Positions 13,701-25,043 of a DNA stretch of 64,000 nt are shown here, piece after piece (position 1 is the first letter of the stretch; every line of letters begins with the position of its first letter). Position numbers and translations under genes: made by a program. The stretch is from positions 2,108,001 through 2,172,000 of the forward strand of contig OZ176056.1 of the NCBI GenBank assembly GCA_964247055.1, written 5' to 3'. The notes below the pieces were generated by a model. It worked only from the letters and a program-made list of their open reading frames with translations. It had not been told where the DNA came from and did no database searches. The stretch is from Paragordius varius (lineage: Eukaryota > Nematomorpha).

Positions 13701-14688
13701 CAATATTTTTAAAAAATATACCATTAGCTCCTCAAATTTATTCTTAAACACTTTTCACCCTCAAGTATTTTAAAATAATTCTAAAAAATTATGTTTTGAA
13801 TATTTTAAAATACATAAATTTATGTATAATAAAATTTTTAAAATTATAATACTATAGAAATGCCATGGTATTGAAAAATATGCAAATTATTAAAAAGCTA
13901 AAATTTGTCAAGATGAAGAGGTGTGTTATAATATAAACTAAACTTAACATATCACAATCAATATTGCTAATAAATAAAACAATAATATTGTTAAAATTTT
14001 TTTGCATTTAATATACAGTAAATTATTATTCATTAAAAAAACGTTTATTTTACATATTTTAAGCAAATATAGTTAAATATATATTTTTTCACTAAAAACC
14101 ACATTATAAGTTAATCAATAAGGATTAAAGCTACGCATTATTAAATTATTCCATTGAAGTTTTAAACCGACTTTAAAAATGCTATTATACGAATGCATAA
14201 TGTCATGTCATAATGTTGATAATGGCGAATTATATAATGATTGATTTAACATAATCGATTTAGTTATATTTTATTAGTATTACAATAAATCAAATTTATA
14301 TATTGTTGGTATTTTATAGAAACTCAAAATTTAGAAACTGCTTAGCTCAAGTATAAAAAGGTTATTGGACGGATATGAAGTAGAGACATATTATTATTGT
14401 TAAAGGTAACTAATAAGTGAATGTCTGTTTTTATATCTATTTAGTAACATTGACGAATCCTTATTCAATCTAATCAGAAGACCATATCACTCGAAATATA
14501 AGTTTTACAGTGAATATCTAAAGAATCTGAAAATTATTTTTAAAATTAAAAATTGACATAATTTGCCATTTAAAGCAGTCAAAAAGTTTTCCTAAAACCA
14601 CAAATTGGCGCAAATTACCTGTCGTTTGAGTTAGTAGAATACATGCATTAAAATTATAAATTAATGTTCGCATAATGGCATTCATCAT
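1716..14688 (-). CDS. Micro-exon gene, copy A: predicted secreted glycoprotein
   Basis: Not recognised as any known family. Minus-strand exons in transcript order: 14688-14619 (start exon, weakest), 13730-13722, 13602-13579, 13454-13389, 13226-13204, 12869-12824, 12160-12117, 11772-11754, 11067-11036, 10744-10702, 10634-10623, 9844-9824, 9760-9743, 9389-9384, 7454-7440, 7399-7394, 7280-7233, 7012-6980, 6781-6752, 6499-6458, 6079-6064, 5943-5906, 5865-5856, 5312-5281, 5207-5190, 5050-5030, 4979-4959, 1904-1869, 1762-1716. All have AG/GT borders. The sum is 846 nt: 281 codons plus TAA, with no internal stop. Most junctions are phase 1; the exceptions come in compensating sets. Sequons lie at residues 42, 48, 65, 71, 82, 109 and 118. 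Residues 126-149 are weakly hydrophobic; 150-281 are acidic and look helical (DALGLEDPEISKEV near the end). There is no cysteine after the first exon. The first exon reads MMNAIMRTL..., a possible but poor signal peptide, so the true start may lie upstream. Secretion is inferred from the sequons. Confidence 0.72.
1846..1868. repeat. TA dinucleotide repeat
   Basis: About eleven AT units directly next to the donor of the penultimate micro-exon. The copy B counterpart is shorter and interrupted. Confidence 0.8.
2185..2196 (-). other. Possible optional 12-nt micro-exon in gene A
   Basis: AAGGATTTGAGA on the minus strand is flanked by TTTCCAG and GTAATT and would add four residues in phase 1 between the last three exons. 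In copy B the acceptor reads AC, so the exon cannot be used there. It was left out of the main model. Confidence 0.25.
8189..8763. mobile_element. MITE (Tc1/mariner-like ends), outer of a nested pair, copy A only
   Basis: The left end is CAGTAAAAATTGAAATTATA with CGGACAAA following; the right end is TTTTGTCCGTATAATATCAA then TTTTACTG. Both are flanked by TA. It contains a second element at 8,291-8,577. Copy B at about 41,435-41,460 has an empty site. The CAG end and TA target are typical of Tc1/mariner-type non-autonomous elements. No transposase is encoded. Confidence 0.8.
8291..8577. mobile_element. MITE inserted inside another MITE
   Basis: It has the same terminal repeats as its host element: CAGTAAAATTGAATTTATAC at the left and TTTTGTCCGTATAATTTCAC...TTTACTG at the right, flanked by TA. 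Subterminal TAAAGACA and TGTCTTT motifs also pair. It is absent from copy B along with its host. Confidence 0.78.
10114..10345. mobile_element. Foldback MITE, ~232 bp, copy A only
   Basis: Two arms of about 100 bp are near-perfect inverted repeats: CATGTATCCTTTATTTTATC and TTCGTTAAATGGGTATAAAT on the left, their complements on the right. They enclose a short centre. The ends ACTCATG/CATGACTG lie at TA. Copy B near 42,830 shows the empty site. The structure would form one long hairpin if transcribed. Confidence 0.82.
11467..11661. mobile_element. Foldback MITE with CAGTATGCAT ends, copy A
   Basis: Inverted arms: CAGTATGCATTTATGTTTGC...GGGGGCAATTTGCAGCACAG and the complement GTGTTGCAATTGCCCTACTA...TTCATACTG. 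TA lies on both sides. Shared with copy B, so pre-duplication. Confidence 0.78.
11819..12071. mobile_element. MITE of the CAGTAAAAATTG family, intron of micro-exon gene A
   Basis: The left end is (T)AGTAAAAATTGGAATTCTAA and the right end TTTTGTCTGTATAATATAAA...TTATTG then TA. It is shared with copy B (44,188-44,452), so it is older than the duplication. Confidence 0.7.
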
Positions 14689-15258
14689 CGGAATATTAAA
14701 TAAAATACTTTTTAAAAAAATATTTGGATATTCACGTTGAAAAAACATTTTATAAGGTCAGATACATAGTACAAGGTACGCTCCAACTACAATGTAATGC
14801 ATAAACAAGTTAACAAACATTCTTACTTAAAAGTTATAACAGCCTAAGCAAATTAAAGTTAATTTGCGTTTAAAATTTTAAAATATTTTGCAATAATACT
14901 TTGTGAACAATTTTAATTATTAAGGGATTTGTAAATCCGTCCTAAAACAAGTATTTACGCAACAATATAAGTTTTTTAAGTAAATAAATTTATAATTTTA
15001 AGCAAAAAATATCCTTTTTCACATTGTTTCAGGTTAAGTTAAATACATAAATATATATTCCAATATTTTAATTTTAAATGTTACGATTAGACCATTTATT
15101 ATTTAAGTTTCGCTAATTATGGAATTTAAATGCAAAAAGGATGGATCAATGATAACTGATTCATTCAAATTGAAGGCAGTCAGTCAGCTCAAAAATATCG
15201 TCAAATATTTTTATAGAGTTAAAACGCAAGACCATTACAGCCACCATATAATTAATTA

Positions 15259-15470
15259 CAGTCATGTATCCTTTATTTTATCAAAAATTTATTTTTTTTC
15301 GTTAAATGGGTATAAATATTTGGTAAAGAATGGAAAAAACAAGAGCTCTATGGTATTAACCATATCATATTAAAGGTATAAAGAACTAATATAGGGCTCT
15401 TGTTTTTTCCATTCTTTACCAAATATATATGCCCATTTAGCGAAAAAAATTTTTTTGATAAAATATTTTG
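15259..15470. mobile_element. Foldback MITE, right tip missing, copy A only
   Basis: Same family as 10,114-10,345: it starts CAGTCATGTATCCTTTATTT after TA, with the arm complement from about 15,395. The last bases of the right tip are replaced by the unrelated copy A-specific insert. Confidence 0.78.
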
Positions 15471-16334
15471 GAATTCAAATCATATATTTAAAATTGTTCG
15501 CATTAGTTAATAAAATTAAAAATTTTAAGAAATTGCCGGAACCAGTTAACCAATAAAACACATTCTATGTGAGAAATTTTTAAACCTTAAAAATACAATA
15601 AGATTTGGTCGTCGCATGATATCAATTTAAAAACCAAAAGCAGATCCAGTATTCATCACATTACTATTGAAAAGCTGGACATACATAACGAATTAAATAA
15701 ATCCTATAAAAAATTTTCCAAACAAATATGTCAGACAAAATACCCAATTCTCAACTATTTTAAACAAAATTAATTCTGAAATGCCTCTAATTGGCAATAC
15801 ACCAAAAACTCTCCTATGTCGGCCAAATTATAGGATAAAAAAACTTTTTTAAATAATAATTCAATGATAAACTTTCTTATCACATCGGAATTTGAATTAA
15901 ACGTTTGTTTGCTTCCAAATTGTTTTGTAAAAATATATATGCAACTTAAACTTAAACAAACTATTTTTTAATCGAAATTCTAGGATGATATGTTAAGCAT
16001 TATTAATAATATAAAAAAGTCTTTTTATAAATTTTCAAAGCGTATATTTAAACTGCGTTCGTCATGTATGTTTGAAAATGGCATGCAATACGGCTTCAAC
16101 AAAATACTTGCCAAAATTTTAGGTTTAAAACATTTTTCTAAAAATAAATTTTTATTAATGTCGCGCGATCTGGGCATTTTGCGTTATTTTAGGGGAACCA
16201 TTCATTTTAGGATTCTTCCGTGGTTCACAATCTAATGGTAAGACCCAAAACAAAAGCAACATATAATTTTTAACATTTTTTATCACAATATATAATTGGG
16301 TATTTTTTTATACCACCCCCGATTTGTGAACATT
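15471..16334. other. Copy A-specific insert of unknown origin
   Basis: This segment has no counterpart in copy B. It holds a plus-strand open frame of 81 codons at 15,990-16,235 that resembles nothing I know; its basic, Lys/Phe-rich composition is what AT-rich DNA gives. It follows directly on a truncated foldback MITE. Confidence 0.4.
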
Positions 16335-16587
16335 TAAATTTATTAATATTTAAGAACTTCTAAAACTAGATAATTCCTACATAAACCAATAAGTATATAA
16401 TATGATCGTGGATAAATCGATATTACTTTGCAACACAAAACGGTGATTCTATATAATATGGTAATCTTTTATAAAGCCTTTATGTTTTTAGTTTTTAAGT
16501 TTTATCTCTATTGTATAATTTTTAAGAATTTTTAAATAAATCCTGCCAATAACTTTTAATTTGGTTAAAAAATTGAAGGTAGTATAC

Positions 16588-16603
16588 GAAATCGCTGTCT
16601 GCC
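16588..16603 (-). other. Possible extra 5' micro-exon of gene A
   Basis: A 16-nt block on the minus strand lies between a good acceptor (AATTAATTAG) and a good donor (GTATAC). The counterpart in copy B (48,592-48,576) keeps both splice sites but is 17 nt long, which would shift the frame. It lies upstream of the first assigned exon and could belong to a longer 5' end or an untranslated leader. Confidence 0.25.
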
Positions 16604-16949
16604 CTAATTAATTTATATCAAGATATCTAAACTATAATAAATAAAATAACCACACAATATTTGAATATTATATACGATTAAAATTATTTATTTTTTATTT
16701 TGTAAGGTGTTATGACCCCATATTTGGGGTTATATATGTATTATTTAATTAAAACATTAATAAATATTGGATATCAAAATAAATGTAATGGCTGAAAGTC
16801 TTTTGTAGTTTGTTTCGAGAGTTGGAGAATAAGATATGTGACAAATATAAGATTGAGAAAGGCAAATTGAAATCGTATGAAAAATGTGGTAATGCTATTA
16901 AGATGTTTTTGATGTATCGATAAAAAACCTTCTGGCCTAGTCTTTTATA

Positions 16950-19900
16950 TCCATTCATCACCGAAGCCCCAATTCAGTAACAAGATAGATAGTGTTTTAG
17001 TTGTTAACGAGTTGAGAATTGATTGAAAACAGATTTTGCCGGACGGTTTATTGTAAAGACTTGGCTAACTTGAGTTTACTGTAAAGAACTAAACAGATTA
17101 AAGTATTATTGTGTACATCCACTCATCACCGAAGCCCCAATTCAGTAACAAGATAGACGGTGTTTTGGTTGTTAACGAGTTGAGAATTGATTGAAAACAG
17201 ATTTTGCCGGACGGTTTATTGTAAAGACTTGGCTAACTTGAGTTTACTGTAAAGGACTAAACAGATTAAGTTATTTTGTGCTTCCACTCATCACCGAACC
17301 CCGCAATCTAGTAACAAGATAAGTTGTTAACGAGTTGAGAATTGATTGAAAACAGATTTTGCCGGACGGTTTATTGTAAAGACTTGGCTAACTTGAGTTT
17401 ACTGTAAAGGACTAAACAGATTAAAGTATTATTGTGTACATCCACTCATCACCGAAGCCCCAATTCAGTAACAAGATAGACGGTGTTTTGGTTGTTAACG
17501 AGTTGAAAATTGATTGAAAACAGATTTTGCCGGACGGTTTATTGTAAAGACTTGGCTAACTTGAGTTTACTGTAAAGGACTAAACAGATTAAAGTATTAT
17601 TGTGTACATCCACTCATCACCGAAGCCCCAATTCAGTAACAAGATAGACGGTGTTTTGGTTGTTAACGAGTTGAGAATTGATTGAAAACAGATTTTGCCG
17701 GACGGTTTATTGTAAAGACTTGGCTAACTTGAGTTTACTGTAAAGGACTAAACAGATTAAAGTATTATTGTGTACATCCACTCATCACTGAAGCCCCAAT
17801 TCAGTAACAAGATAGACGGTTTTTTGGTTGTTAACGAGTTGAGAATTGATTGAAAACAGATTTTGCCGGACGGTTTATTGTAAAGACTTGGCTAACTTGA
17901 GTTTACTGTAAAGGACTAAACAGATTAAAGTATTATTGTGTACATCCACTCATCACCGAAGCCTCAATTCAGTAACAAGATAGACGGTGTTTTGGTTGTT
18001 AACGAGTTGAGAATTGATTGAAAACAGATTTTGCCGGACGGTTTATTGTAAAGACTTGGCTAACTTGAGTTTACTGTAAAGGACTAAACAGATTAAAGTA
18101 TTATTGTGTACATCCACTCATCACCGAAGCCCCAATTCAGTAACAAGATAGACGGTGTTTTGGTTGTTAACGAGTTGAGAATTGTTTGAAAACAGATTTT
18201 GCCGGACGGTTTATTGTAAAGACTTGGCTAACTTGAATTTACTGTTAAGGACTAAACAGATTAAAGTATTATTGTGTACATCCACTCATCACCGAAGCCC
18301 CAATTCAGTAACAAGATAGACGGTGTTTTGGTTGTTAACGAGTTGAGAATTGATTGAAAACAGATTTTGCCGGACGGTTTATTGTGGGCTAACTTGAGTT
18401 TACTGTAAAGAACTAAACAGATTAAAGTATTATTGTGTACATCCACTCATCACCGAAGCCCCGATTCAGTAACAAGATAGACGGTGTTTTGGTTGTGAAC
18501 GAGTTGAGAATTGATTGAAAACAGATTTTGCCGGACGGTTTATTGTAAAGACTTGGCTAACTTGAGTTTACTGTAAAGAACTAAACAGATTAAAGTATTA
18601 TTGTGTACATCCACTCATCACCGAAGCCCCAATTCAGTAACAAGATAGACGGTGTTTTGGTTGTGAACGAGTTGAGAATTGATTGAAAACAGATTTTGCC
18701 GGACGGTTTATTGTAAGATTTGGCTAACTTCATTTTACTGTAAAGGACTAAATAGATTAGTTATTTTTGCATCCACTCATCACCGAAGCCCCAATTCAGT
18801 AACAAGATAGATGGTGTTTTGGTTGTTAACGAGTTGAGAATTGATTGAACACAGATTTTGCCGGACGGTTTATTGTAAAGACTTGGCTAACTTGAGTTTA
18901 CTGTAAAGGACTAAACAGATTAAAATATTATTGTGTACATCCACTCATCACCGAAGCCCCAATTCAGCAACAAGAGAGATGGTGTTTTAGTTGTTAACGA
19001 GTTGAGAATTGATTGAAAACAGATTTTGCCGGACGGTTTATTGTAAGACTTGGCTAACTTGGGTTTACTGTAAAGGACTAAACAGATTAACGTATTAATG
19101 TGTACATCCACTCATCACCGAAGCCCCAATTCGTGTTTTGGTTGTTAACGAGTTGAGAATTGATTGAAAAGAGATTTTGCCGTACGGTTTATTGTAAGAC
19201 TTGGCTAACTTGAGTTTACTGTAAAGGACTAAATAGAGTAGTTATTTTTGCATCCACTCATCACCGAAGCCCCAATTCAGTAACAAGAGATGGAGTTTTA
19301 GTTGTTAACGTGTTGAGAATTGATTGAAAACAGATTTTGACGGACGGTTTATTGTAAGAATTAGCTAACTTGAGTTTACCGTAAAGAACTAAACAGATTA
19401 AAGTATTATTGTGTACATCCACTCATCACCGAAGCCCCAATTCAGTAACAAGATAGATGGTGTTTTAGTTGTTAACGAGTTGAGAATTGATTGAAAATAG
19501 ATTTTGCCGGACGGTTTTTTGTAAGACTTGGCTAACTTGGGTTTACTGTAAAGGATTAAACAGATTAGTTATTTTTGCATCCACTCATCACCGAAGCCCC
19601 AATTCAGTAACAAGATAGACGGAGTTTTAGTTGTTAACGTGTTGAGAATTGATTGAAAACAGATTTTGACGGATGGTTTATTGTAAGATTTGGCTAACTT
19701 AATTTTACTGTAAAGGACTAAATAGATTAGTTATTTTTGCATCCACTCATCACCGAAGCCCCAATTCAGTAACAAGATAGATGGTGTTTTTGTTAACGAG
19801 TTGAGAATTGATTGAAAACAGATTTCGCCGGACAGTTTATTGTAAGAATTAGCTAACTTGAGTTTACCGTAAAGAACTAAACAGATTAAAGTATTATTGT

Positions 19901-22892
19901 GTACATCCACTCATCACCGAAGCCCCAATTCAGTAACAAGATAGATGGTGTTTTAGTTGTTAACGAGTTGAGAATTGATTGAAAATAGATTTTGCCGGAC
20001 GGTTTTTTGTAAGACTTGGCTAACTTGGGTTTACTGTAAAGGATTAAACAGATTAGTTATTTTTGCATCCACTCATCACCGAAGCCCCAATTCAGTAACA
20101 AGATAGATGGAGTTTTAATTGTTAACGTGTTGAGAATTGATTGAAAACAGATTTTGACGGACGGTTTATTGTAAGACTTGGCTTGAGTTTACTGTAAAGG
20201 ACTAAACAGATTAAAGTATTATTGTGTACATCCACTCATCACCGAAGCCCCAATTCAGTAACAAGATAGATGGTGTTTTAGTTGTTAACGAGTTGAGAAT
20301 TGATTGAAAATAGATTTTGCCGGACGGTTTTTTGTAAGACTTGGCTAACTTGGGTTTACTGTAAAGGATTAAACAGATTAGTTATTTTTGCATCCACTCA
20401 TCACCGAAGCCCCAATTCAGTAACAAGATAGACGGAGTTTTAGTTGTTAACGTGTTGAGAATTGATTGAAAACAGATTTTGACGGATGGTTTATTGTAAG
20501 ATTTGGCTAACTTAATTTTACTGTAAAGGACTAAATAGATTAGTTATTTTTGCATCCACTCATCACCGAAGCCCCAATTCAGTAACAAGATAGATGGTGT
20601 TTTTGTTAACGAGTTGAGAATTGATTGAAAACAGATTTCGCCGGACAGTTTATTGTAAGAATTAGCTAACTTGAGTTTACCGTAAAGAACTAAACAGATT
20701 AAAGTATTATTGTGTACATCCACTCATCACCGAAGCCCCAATTCAGTAACAAGATAGATGGTGTTTTAGTTGTTAACGAGTTGAGAATTGATTGAAAATA
20801 GATTTTGCCGGACGGTTTTTTGTAAGACTTGGCTAACTTGGGTTTACTGTAAAGGATTAAACAGATTAGTTATTTTTGCATCCACTCATCACCAAAGCCC
20901 CAATTCAGTAACAAGATAGATGGAGTTTTAGTTGTTAACGTGTTGAGAATTGATTGAAAACAGATTTTGACGGACGGTTTATTGTAAGACTTGGCTTGAG
21001 TTTACTGTAAAGGACTAAACAGATTAAAGTATTATTGTGTACATCCACTCATCACCGAAGCCGCCATTCAGTAACAAGATAGATGATGTTTTGGTTGTTA
21101 ACGAGTTGAGAATTGATTAAAAACAGATTTTGCCGGAGGGTTTATTGTATGACTTGGCTAACTTGAGTTTACTGTAAAGGACTAAACAGATTAAAGTATT
21201 ATTGTGTACATCCACTCATCACCGAAGCCCCAATTCAGTAACAAGATAGATGGTGTTTTTGTTAACGAGTTGAGAATTGATTGAAAACAGATTTCGCCTT
21301 ACAGTTTATTGTAAGAATTAGCTAACTTGAGTTTACCGTAAAGAACTAAACAGATTAAAGTATTATTGTGTACATCCACTCATCACCGAAGCCCCAATTC
21401 AGTAACAAGATAGATGGTGTTTTAGTTGTTAACGAGTTGAGAATTGATTGAAAATAGATTTTGCCGGACGGTTTATTGTAAGACTTGGCTAACTTGGGTT
21501 TACTGTAAAGGATTAAACAGATTAAGTTATTTTGTGCATCCACTCATCACCGCCCCAATTCAGTAACAAGATAGATGGTGTTTTGGTTGTTAACGAGTTG
21601 AGAATTGATTAAACACAGATTTTGCCGGACGGTTTATTGTAAAGATTTGGCTAACTTGAGCTTACTGTAAAGGACTAAACAGATTAAAGTATTATTGTGT
21701 ACATCCACTCATCACCGAAGCCCCAATTCAGTAACAAGATAGACGGTGTTTTGGTTGTTAACGATTTGAGAATTGATTGAAAACAGATTTTGCCGGACGG
21801 TTTATAGACTTGGCTAACTTGAGTTTATTGTAAAGGCCTAAACAGATTAAAGTATTATTGTGTACATCCACTCATCACCGAATCCGCCATTCATTAACAA
21901 GATAGATGGTGTTTTGGTTGTTAACGAATTGAGAATTGATTGAAAACAGATTTTGCCGGACGGTTTATTGTAAGATTTGTATAATTTGAGTTTACTGAAA
22001 GGACTAAACAGATTAACTTTTATTTCTACATTCACTCATCACCGAAGCCCCAATTCAGTGACAAGATAGACGGTGTTTTAGTTATTAACGTGTTGAGAAT
22101 TGATTGAAAACACATTTTGCCGGACGGTTTATTGTAAGATTTGGCTAACTTGAGTTTACTGTAAAAGACTAAACAGATTAAAGTATTATTGTGTACATCC
22201 ACTCATCACCGACGCCCCAATTCAGTAACAAGATAGACGGTGTTTTGGTTGTTAACGAGTTGAGAATTGATTGAAAACACATTTTGCCGGACGGTTTATT
22301 GTAAGACTTGGCTAACTTGAGTTTACTGTGAAGGACTAAACAGATTAAAGTATTAATGTGTACATCCACTCATCACCGAAGCCCCAATTCAGTAACAAGA
22401 TAGACGGTGTTTTGGTTGTTAATGAGTTGAGAATTGATTGAAAACAGATTTTGCCGGACGGTTTATTGTAAGATTTGGCTAACTTGAGTTTACTGTAAAG
22501 GACTAAACAGATTAAAGTATTATTGTGTACATCCACTCATCACCGAAGCCCCAATTCAGTAACAAGATAGACGGTGTTTTGGTTGTTAACGAGTTGAGAA
22601 TTGATTGAAAACAGATTTTGCCGGACGGTTTATTGTAAAGACTTGGCTAACTTGAGTTTACTGTAAAGGACTAAACAGATTAAAGTATTATTGTGTACAT
22701 CCACTCATCACCGAAGCCGCCATTCAGTAACAAGATAGATGGTGTTTTGGTTGTTAACGAGTTCAGAATTGATTGAAAACAGATTTTTCCGGACGCTTTA
22801 TTGTAAGATTTGGCTAACTTGAGTTTACTGTAAAGGACTAAATAGGTTACCGTTTTATTGTTTTTTACCACCACTCATCACCGAACCCACCG
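16950..22892 (+). repeat. Satellite array A, ~167-bp monomer
   Basis: About 36 head-to-tail monomers of about 156-168 bp. Each opens with CCACTCATCACCGAAGCCCC and contains GTTAACGAGTTGAGAATTGA and TTTGCCGGACGGTTTATTG. Two junction types alternate: a long one ending AAAGTATTATTGTGTACAT and a short one ending AGTTATTTTTGCAT. A five-monomer block of about 813 bp is repeated (diagnostic GACGGAGTTTTAG at 19,618 and 20,431). Both array edges keep the same flanks as array B, including a degenerate last monomer that runs into CGAACCCACCGATTTTC. The minus strand of each monomer is open for about 60 codons, but 167 is not a multiple of three, so these frames do not form one protein. Confidence 0.97.
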
Positions 22893-23214
22893 ATTTTCAA
22901 AACAAGAAAAGGTTGTAGGGTTTATGTATTCTATTTGTGTGTTATTATTTAAAAAACATTAACTTTAATAAAATGATTGTTGCTTAAATTATATATGCTC
23001 ATGTTTTAAGCATTTTGTACAATAACGAGAAAAGGCTATTTCACAAATATTAATATTACAAACACAACATGGAAAAATTGAAAAATATTTTTTTAAAAGA
23101 CTACTCTACTTATTCATAAATTATAATTCCCATGATTATAAAAATAAGATAATACCAATTTACATCGCTAATCCCCATTTCACAAACCAAAGAGTTTATT
23201 AAAATTTAAAAAAA

Positions 23215-23274
23215 ACAAAAAAAGATATGGTTGTTTTTAATTTTTACATGTTGTCTCTGTAATTTGAAATACTG
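23215..23274. mobile_element. MITE right end at duplication boundary, copy A
   Basis: TGGTTGTTTTTAATTTTTAC...TGTCTCTGTAATTTGAAATA then CTG and TA match the right terminal repeat of the CAGTAAAAATTG family. Homology with copy B ends a few bases later. Confidence 0.6.
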
Positions 23275-23282
23275 TAAGTTTC

Positions 23283-23946
23283 GTTTGAAATAATGCGAAA
23301 ATTGTAAAAATATTACAATTACAACATAAGTATATCGACTTTTTATAAAATAACCAGGTCTCATATTTTTACCAACCAATTTAAGTTTTGATATAAACCG
23401 ACCTCCACAATCTGCTTGCAATTTACTCGTATAAGACAACCTTAAACATCAATCTTGTTACTGAAAAATGGCGACTTTGGTAATCAGTGGATGTGAAACA
23501 CAATAATACGATAATCTGTGTAGACCGTTACAGTAAAATCAAGTTAGATTCCTATCCGTAGGTTAGTGATAATAAATAAATTGATATTGATTAATGTGTT
23601 ACAACAAGTCATCTCCTAATATTTCTCAATCAAACTGGGGTCCATAAAATAAATCACGGGTAGATATTGAAACATCGGAGAGAGATCATTTATCAAAAAA
23701 GCGTAATGTAGAATATTAAGCAAATAAAACCCCAACAATTCAATTAGGTGTATATATTTATATCTGTTAGCCATAATAACTAAAATTTATTTGTACTTTC
23801 CAGGATATACTATAGATTAAAAAAGGTTAGGTTAATATCTGTAAATGTATTAATCAAACATATCACATCGTAGTTTAAACCACCGCCCGATAACCCCCCA
23901 TATTTATTTTAATTATGTAGTTTTTTTAAAAAATTCAGTTTCATCA
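23283..23946. other. Spacer between copy A and the unidentified gene end
   Basis: Starts where copies A and B stop matching. No exon can be supported. It would hold the 3' untranslated region of the gene ending at 23,947 and its polyadenylation site; AATAAA appears near 23,570 only on the wrong strand, so the site is not fixed. Confidence 0.4.
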
Positions 23947-25043
23947 TTAGCAGTGATTCGTTTGAACATAAACACGATGGGAACTTGCTTCTGTGGATAC
24001 GGCATCTTGATCTATAAAGACTGGTCTAACCACAATTTCGTATTCCGTATCGGGCAAAACATATGCGAAGCGATAATTATCAGAAACCGCCTAAAAAAAG
24101 AAATGCACACATTAGTTTTTATACAAATACATAAAATTTTTGGGTCGTACGAATATATATACAAAGAAATACAGTAAAATTAAATTTTATACAGACAGAA
24201 CATCTCTCAAAAAATTTTACAGTAAAAATTGAAATTATAGAGATAACAGTAAAAATATAAAGACATATACTTTTTCAAGATAATCATACTATAAACCACT
24301 TACAGAAATTATTTTATTACAATTGGAAAATAACATAATTAATATATCACTAAATTAGATTTTTATTTCTTACTTTGAAATTCCAAAACTATGAATAATA
24401 TTTAAAAATATGTTTAATAAATTACAGCATACTTTAAAAAAATATTGTCTTTATATTTTCACGTTCATCCGTATAATTTCATGATTTACTGTAAAAAAGG
24501 CAAATTTTATAATATAAATTTAGACAACTAGTTATAAAACGTACTCGTCTGCCTTTATATTATAATTCAAATATGACTCCTGTTAACCACACATACATTG
24601 TCATAAAGACTTATATTTCGTCGTTTAAAACCGAAGATATTTATAGTTTCAGATTTTGGGTAAAAAAGCTTGTCATAAATTTAAAATTATTAAAAATCTA
24701 TCAAAAATATACCGAAATAAATCCTCTTCTAGCAGGTAAATCTTTCCCCGGGCTACTCAAAAAAATGTCTAGGCCACGGATGTCTTTTGCTTTTTCAGGA
24801 TAATTAATTAAGGGGTTGGCAAGAAAAACTAATAAATCTAAAGAATTTGTATTTCCAGCGGTTGTGCCATTTATCAGGGATATGCCTTTTATTTTGACCA
24901 CCCATCTTGACAAATCTATATATAACGTTAAAAAGATGTTTTTAAAAAAATATGCGTAAATTACAAAATTTAATGTATATTACCTTCCTGATTAAGAACA
25001 TATTGTCCCACATTGTTAAGACTAACTACACCATATATCAAAG
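23947..25043 (-). CDS. 3' exons of unidentified gene with fibronectin III-like C-terminus
   Basis: Three minus-strand exons join in a consistent frame: 25043-24984 (60 nt, phase 1 to 1), 24915-24713 (203 nt, phase 1 to 0) and 24090-23947 (47 codons and TAA). The readable protein includes DLSRWVVKIKGISLINGTT in the middle exon. The last exon contains YRFAYVLPDTEYEIVVRP, which has the look of the F strand of a fibronectin type III domain (LxPxTxYxVxVRP). It ends VYVQTNHC with no membrane anchor. The upstream part is missing or lies in exons I could not find. It sits only 376 bases downstream of the last recognisable ACC exon on the same strand and does not resemble the central or carboxyltransferase regions of ACC. 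It may be the tail of a different gene truncated by the duplication, or a tail newly spliced onto the ACC fragment. Confidence 0.5.
24172..24491. mobile_element. MITE in intron of the unidentified gene
   Basis: The left end CAGTAAAATTAAATTTTATA is followed by a second left end at 24,220 (CAGTAAAAATTGAAATTATA). The right end reads CATCCGTATAATTTCATGAT then TTACTG and TA. It lies wholly inside the intron between 24,090 and 24,713. Confidence 0.7.

Larger units (their letters stand above)
14749..16949. other. Region between micro-exon gene A and satellite array
   Basis: No gene can be supported. The parts 14,749-15,258 and about 16,335-16,949 match copy B (47,073-47,671 and 48,300-48,930). The middle is special to copy A: a foldback MITE (15,259-15,470) and about 860 bp of unrelated AT-rich DNA. 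A palindrome, AACCCCAAATATGGGGTT on the minus strand near 16,715-16,733, is present in both copies. Confidence 0.5.
1..23275 (+). repeat. Segmental duplication, copy A
   Basis: This stretch is collinear with 33,129-62,862 in the same orientation; base 1 pairs with base 33,129, the last base of the complement of the ACC start codon. It holds a micro-exon gene on the minus strand (14,688-1,716), then a satellite array (16,950-22,892). Identity with copy B is uneven by eye: near-identical over about 1-1,790 and 4,670-6,170, with many small indels elsewhere. Collinearity stops just after a MITE right end at 23,274. Because the left edge falls exactly at the ACC start codon of the other copy, another ACC gene is expected outside the window (inference). 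Confidence 0.93.

Noticed and set aside
15119-15373. Plus-strand open frame of 84 codons
   Set aside because: It runs into a foldback MITE and is not maintained in copy B (47,507 onward).
16950-22892. CRISPR-like array
   Set aside because: There are no short repeats with unique spacers; the whole 167-bp unit is repeated, and the setting is a eukaryotic genome.
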